Shown here piece by piece: positions 61,127-64,000 of a DNA stretch of 64,000 bases. Source of the DNA: Bog-473 sp963717455 (GTDB lineage Bacteria > Actinomycetota > Acidimicrobiia > Acidimicrobiales > RAAP-2); assembly GCA_963717455.1 (NCBI GenBank), contig OY970336.1, positions 5,332,001 to 5,396,000 on the forward strand. Direction: 5' to 3'. Position 1 is the stretch's first letter; each line of letters starts with the position of its first letter. The notes beneath the pieces are model-generated. The model saw only the letters and a program-made list of their open reading frames with translations, had not been told where the DNA came from and searched no databases. Position numbers and translations under genes: made by a program.

Positions 61127-62749
61127 CCGGGTGATTTCGCCCGTCGCTGAGTCCAACCCGCCGCCATTTGACGGTGCTAAAGGGTCAAAGTTGACCAGAG
61201 AGGGACTTCGGGGCGCGCGTCGCCAAGGTCAGGTGTCGCTTGCGGGAAGTGAGTTCGTTCAGCGCAGCAGTGCGATGCGTCGGTATGCACCGAGCAGCGC
61301 CTCGGTGCCGGGCCAGCCGTCGATGATGCGCACGACGCGCTGTCGGGAGCGGTGAAGAAGGCGACCCGGCGCGTGCAAGAGGCCCCAGCGCAGCGCTTTG
61401 GGTCGGGCACCCTGCCAGGGCCCCTCGAGACAGAGCAGCTGGAACCAGCGCACCAGATCGGCTGCCATGGCGACGGTCATCATCCAGTTGGCGTTGGCCT
61501 CAAAGCTGGCGAAGGGGAAGCGCAAGAGGCCCGAGTCCTTCAGGCGCTGAATGTGTTGTTCGACATGGGCGTGGGACCGCATGGTGGCGTCGAGGGCGAC
61601 GGGGTCACCGTCTTGGTCGGTGTAGAAGCCCCAGTAGCGATAGTCGAGGGCGGGGAACAGGCTGCGCTGGGCGCCGGGGTGCAGCGGCTCACGCCGGATG
61701 ATGCAGCGGGTGCCCTCGGGGAGCTTGGGCGTCGAGATGAGCGACGTCACCTCGCACACGGCCGCGCCCTCTCGTGGCGTGCCGTCTTGAGCGATGGCTG
61801 GCTCCCAGACGTCCTCGAGGCCGACGACCTCGAAGATGGCCCTGCTGAGCTGGGCGTTCGAGCGCACGGTGACGAAGAAGCCGATGTTGCGCTCCCGACA
61901 GGCGCCAAGAAAGCCCTCGGTGCACCCCGCCGAGTCGGCCCGCACGACAACCGCTCGCCCGACCAGGGTCGCATCGTCGCCGACATGGTGGCCTGCCGCG
62001 ATCTCCTCGGGCAGCTGCACGACGGCGGCGTCGAGGACTCTGACATGGTCGGCCACGGTGTTGGCCCCGGCGTTGCCTGCTCGCAAGAGCGAAGAGAGTG
62101 CTTCACCGGTGGCATCGGCGAAGCAGAAGATCGGGTGGAACCCGTAGCCACCCTTGAAGGTGGGGGCAGCGGCCACCTTGTGCTCGGAGTGGATCTCGAC
62201 CAAGGAGGCGTCGATGTCCAAGAGCACCGGGGCACTGCCGATGGTGGCGCCACTGCGGCGCCACACCTCGTGGCGCACCTCGGCCAGCCCCAATGCGATC
62301 GAGCTCCTGGTCTCGGGCGTGATCTCGTGGAAGCTGCGAAACACCGTGGTGTCAGAGGGCACCGATCCGAAGAGATCCTCTTGGAGCCGCAGGTGCTCGA
62401 TGTCCGCACAGCTCTCCCCTCCACCGGCGAGCATCAACGACGTGTGCACCAGCACCTTGCCCCGGTCATGGAGGGGGAGGCGTTCGCCGGCTGGAGGTAT
62501 GCGCGACGAGAGCGCATCACCGAGCCCCATCCGGTCGGCAAAAGCCCCAAGAGCGTGCAATCCGACATGGGCCACCACACCCGCGCCACCGGGTTCCACA
62601 ACGACGCGACGCGTGCTGGTACCGTTCACCTTGGAAGTGCCCTCCTGGTCGGGATCTCTGTTGCGTAGACAACAACAGTTTCCCCTACATGGAGGGCTTT
62701 TCCGCGGACGCGGCCAGGTCAGCTCACGCGGCTCGGTGAATAGCCAGGG
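61127..62749 (-). mobile_element. IS1380-family element, copy 3
   Basis: Outside the island. Ends at 61127 (CCCGGGTGATTT) and 62749 (inverse CCCTGGCTATTC) are only partly matching inverted repeats (about 14 of 22). The flanking 4-mers are TCAG and TTAG, not identical. It looks older than copies 1 and 2, though the transposase frame is open. Confidence 0.68.
61259..62629 (-). CDS. IS1380-family transposase, copy 3
   Basis: 456 residues. LLDIDASLVEIHSEHKVAAA holds the first Asp, FKGGYGFHPIFCFAD follows, RADSAGCTEGFLGA the second, and the C-terminus has RLKDSGLLRFPFASFEANANW. Complete. It differs from copies 1 and 2 through its whole length, so the three belong to separate lineages of the family. 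Confidence 0.9.
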   Translation of the reverse strand: MNGTSTRRVVVEPGGAGVVAHVGLHALGAFADRMGLGDALSSRIPPAGERLPLHDRGKVLVHTSLMLAGGGESCADIEHLRLQEDLFGSVPSDTTVFRSFHEITPETRSSIALGLAEVRHEVWRRSGATIGSAPVLLDIDASLVEIHSEHKVAAAPTFKGGYGFHPIFCFADATGEALSSLLRAGNAGANTVADHVRVLDAAVVQLPEEIAAGHHVGDDATLVGRAVVVRADSAGCTEGFLGACRERNIGFFVTVRSNAQLSRAIFEVVGLEDVWEPAIAQDGTPREGAAVCEVTSLISTPKLPEGTRCIIRREPLHPGAQRSLFPALDYRYWGFYTDQDGDPVALDATMRSHAHVEQHIQRLKDSGLLRFPFASFEANANWMMTVAMAADLVRWFQLLCLEGPWQGARPKALRWGLLHAPGRLLHRSRQRVVRIIDGWPGTEALLGAYRRIALLR

Positions 62750-62774
62750 TTAGTGGTGGTAAGGACGCAGGGCG

Positions 62775-63848
62775 ATGGCTGACGATTTGATGATCCAGGC
62801 CGAGGGGCTCGAGAAGCGCTACGGCCCGACGCACGCCCTGGCGGGCGTGGACTTCTCGGTCCCGGCCGGGACGATCCTGGGACTGCTCGGTCCCAACGGG
62901 GCCGGCAAGACGACCGCCGTCCGGATCCTGACCACGCTCGCCCTGCCCGACGCCGGCCGGGGCACGGTCGCCGGCTTCGACGTGGTGAAGCAGCCCGGCG
63001 AGGTGCGCCGCCGCATCGGCGTGGCCGCGCAGGACGCCACGCTCGACCCGCTGCTGACGGGGCGCCAGAACCTGGTGCTGGTCGGCGAGCTGTCCGACCT
63101 GGGCCGGGCGGCGTCGAGGGTCCGGGCGGGCGAGCTCCTCGCCCAGTTCGAGCTCACCGACGCGGCCGACCGGGTCCTCAAGGGCTACTCGGGCGGCATG
63201 CGCCGGCGCCTGGACCTGGCGGCGTCGCTGATGACGCGGCCGCCGGTGCTGTTCCTCGACGAGCCGACGACCGGCCTGGATCCCACCAGCCGCCAGCGCG
63301 TCTGGGAGGCCATCCGTGAGCTGCTGGGCGAAGGTGTCACGGTGCTGCTGACGACGCAGTATCTCGAGGAGGCCGATGCGCTGGCTCACCGCATCGTCGT
63401 GGTCGACCATGGCCGGGTCATCGCTGACGGGACACCACAGGAATTGAAGGGGGCCAGCCGGAGCGCCCACCTGGAGGTGACGCTGGCGGAGCCCCATCCC
63501 GACGCGGTGGTCGCCATCGCTCCGTTGGCGGCGGGACCGGTCCACGTGCTCGACGACGGACGCCGGCTGAGCGCGGCGGTGGACGCCGCACCGGGGCTGG
63601 CGACCTCGGTGGTGCGGGCGCTCGATGCGGCCGGGGTGCTGGTGGACAACATCGAGGTGCGCCAGCCGTCGCTCGACGACGTCTTCTTCTCCCTGACCGG
63701 CGGGCACATCGAGGCGGACGACGACGTGGAGGACGCGGTCGACGTGGTCGACGTGGTCGACGTGGACGGTGCGGCGGTCGGAGGCGGCGACGGGGACGGG
63801 GACGGGAGCGGCGGCGACGGCCACGAGCTGGAGGGAGCGCGCGCATGA
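62775..63848 (+). CDS. ABC transporter ATP-binding protein, DrrA type
   Basis: 357 residues. Walker A GLLGPNGAGKTTAVRIL, the signature YSGGMRRRLDLAASL, Walker B VLFLDEPTTGLDP and the H-loop TTQYLEEAD are all present. After residue 230 comes the extension typical of DrrA-type exporters (drug or lipid) with QPSLDDVFFSLTGGHIE. The final 40 residues are an acidic Asp/Val/Gly-rich tail encoded by a 9-bp tandem repeat. It overlaps the permease start by four bases. Confidence 0.93.
   Translation: MADDLMIQAEGLEKRYGPTHALAGVDFSVPAGTILGLLGPNGAGKTTAVRILTTLALPDAGRGTVAGFDVVKQPGEVRRRIGVAAQDATLDPLLTGRQNLVLVGELSDLGRAASRVRAGELLAQFELTDAADRVLKGYSGGMRRRLDLAASLMTRPPVLFLDEPTTGLDPTSRQRVWEAIRELLGEGVTVLLTTQYLEEADALAHRIVVVDHGRVIADGTPQELKGASRSAHLEVTLAEPHPDAVVAIAPLAAGPVHVLDDGRRLSAAVDAAPGLATSVVRALDAAGVLVDNIEVRQPSLDDVFFSLTGGHIEADDDVEDAVDVVDVVDVDGAAVGGGDGDGDGSGGDGHELEGARA
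63738..63764 (+). repeat. 9-bp tandem repeat, three copies, within the ABC ATPase gene
   Basis: GTCGACGTG is repeated three times in frame and codes VDV units of the acidic C-terminal tail. Slippage here changes length without shifting the frame. Confidence 0.85.
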
Positions 63849-64000
63849 CGACGACCACGCTGACGCAGGTGGGGAGGATGGCCGACCGGCCGCATTCCTC
63901 GGGACGACTGTTCGGGCCGCTGGCGGACATCTGGGCGATGACCCGGCGCAACCTCGTGCACATCTCGCGCGAGCCGATGCAGCTGTCGGACGTGACGATC
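63845..64000 (+). CDS. ABC transporter permease, DrrB type (partial)
   Basis: 52 codons before the window ends. ATG 63845 overlaps the ATPase stop (ATGA). The visible part, with LADIWAMTRRNLVHISREPM, is the cytoplasmic start of an ABC-2 permease. Confidence 0.75.
   Translation, partial: MTTTTLTQVGRMADRPHSSGRLFGPLADIWAMTRRNLVHISREPMQLSDVTI

Overview
The window is GC-rich actinobacterial DNA. GTG starts are frequent, strong AGGAGG ribosome binding sites are common, a mycothiol-ligase-like gene is present, and there is a CHAP protein carrying GYWLV...FGDA repeats of a kind I associate with Acidimicrobiia. An acidimicrobial or related soil/sediment actinobacterium is the best guess; no rRNA is present to confirm it.

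Layout. (1) 1-6 kb: metY-metX (methionine by direct sulfhydrylation) on the minus strand, a branched-chain-amino-acid-type solute-binding protein, and a frameshifted secreted CHAP repeat protein. (2) 6.6-18 kb: a reactive-sulfur cluster. It has an MMPL transporter, a CstR/CsoR-type repressor, a DUF2892 remnant, a DsbA-fold protein, a sulfide:quinone-reductase-like flavoprotein, small proteins and a methyltransferase. On the other strand lie a YeiH-type exporter and a CstB-like persulfide dioxygenase-rhodanese. A GntR regulator, an MshC-like ligase and a Nudix protein follow. Three copies of ATACC-N6-GGTAT, two of them inside promoter spacers, mark a probable regulon. (3) 18.24-58.27 kb: a roughly 40-kb integrative island. 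It is bounded by a 43-bp near-perfect repeat of the 3' part of tRNA-Arg(ACG), has a tyrosine integrase beside the intact tRNA, and shows paired GTAGCAA(C/T) arm-type sites inside both ends.

The island has three cargo blocks. The left block (19-35.6 kb) is a protein-quality-control and stress module: a cNMP-glutaredoxin-flavoprotein fusion, CHAD, a DUF1931 histone-fold protein, ClpB, CbpM, DnaJ, GrpE, DnaK, LuxR, YceI and thioredoxin. The middle (35.8-40.4 kb) is a scar zone with a group II intron 3' end, IS5 and IS3 fragments, a tRNA-Ala-like remnant, an intact IS110 and an intact IS1380. The right block (40.6-50.6 kb) is an envelope disulfide, copper and oxidase-assembly module: VKOR, DUF929, a SCO-domain membrane fusion and its paralogue, two CtaG proteins, and BlaI with an M56 protease. 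After it come a Fur-like remnant, a recombinase gene split by a second IS1380, and an ImmA-like/GIY-YIG pair.

(4) 58.3-64 kb: chromosomal DNA again, with TetR-ROK kinase-P450 in one operon, a third IS1380, and a DrrA-type ABC ATPase with the start of its permease.

Several genes carry single-base frameshifts at plausible positions (CHAP, DUF2892, the 22-23 kb genes). These may be true decay or indel errors in the assembly. All functional statements come from reading motifs by eye; no database search was run.
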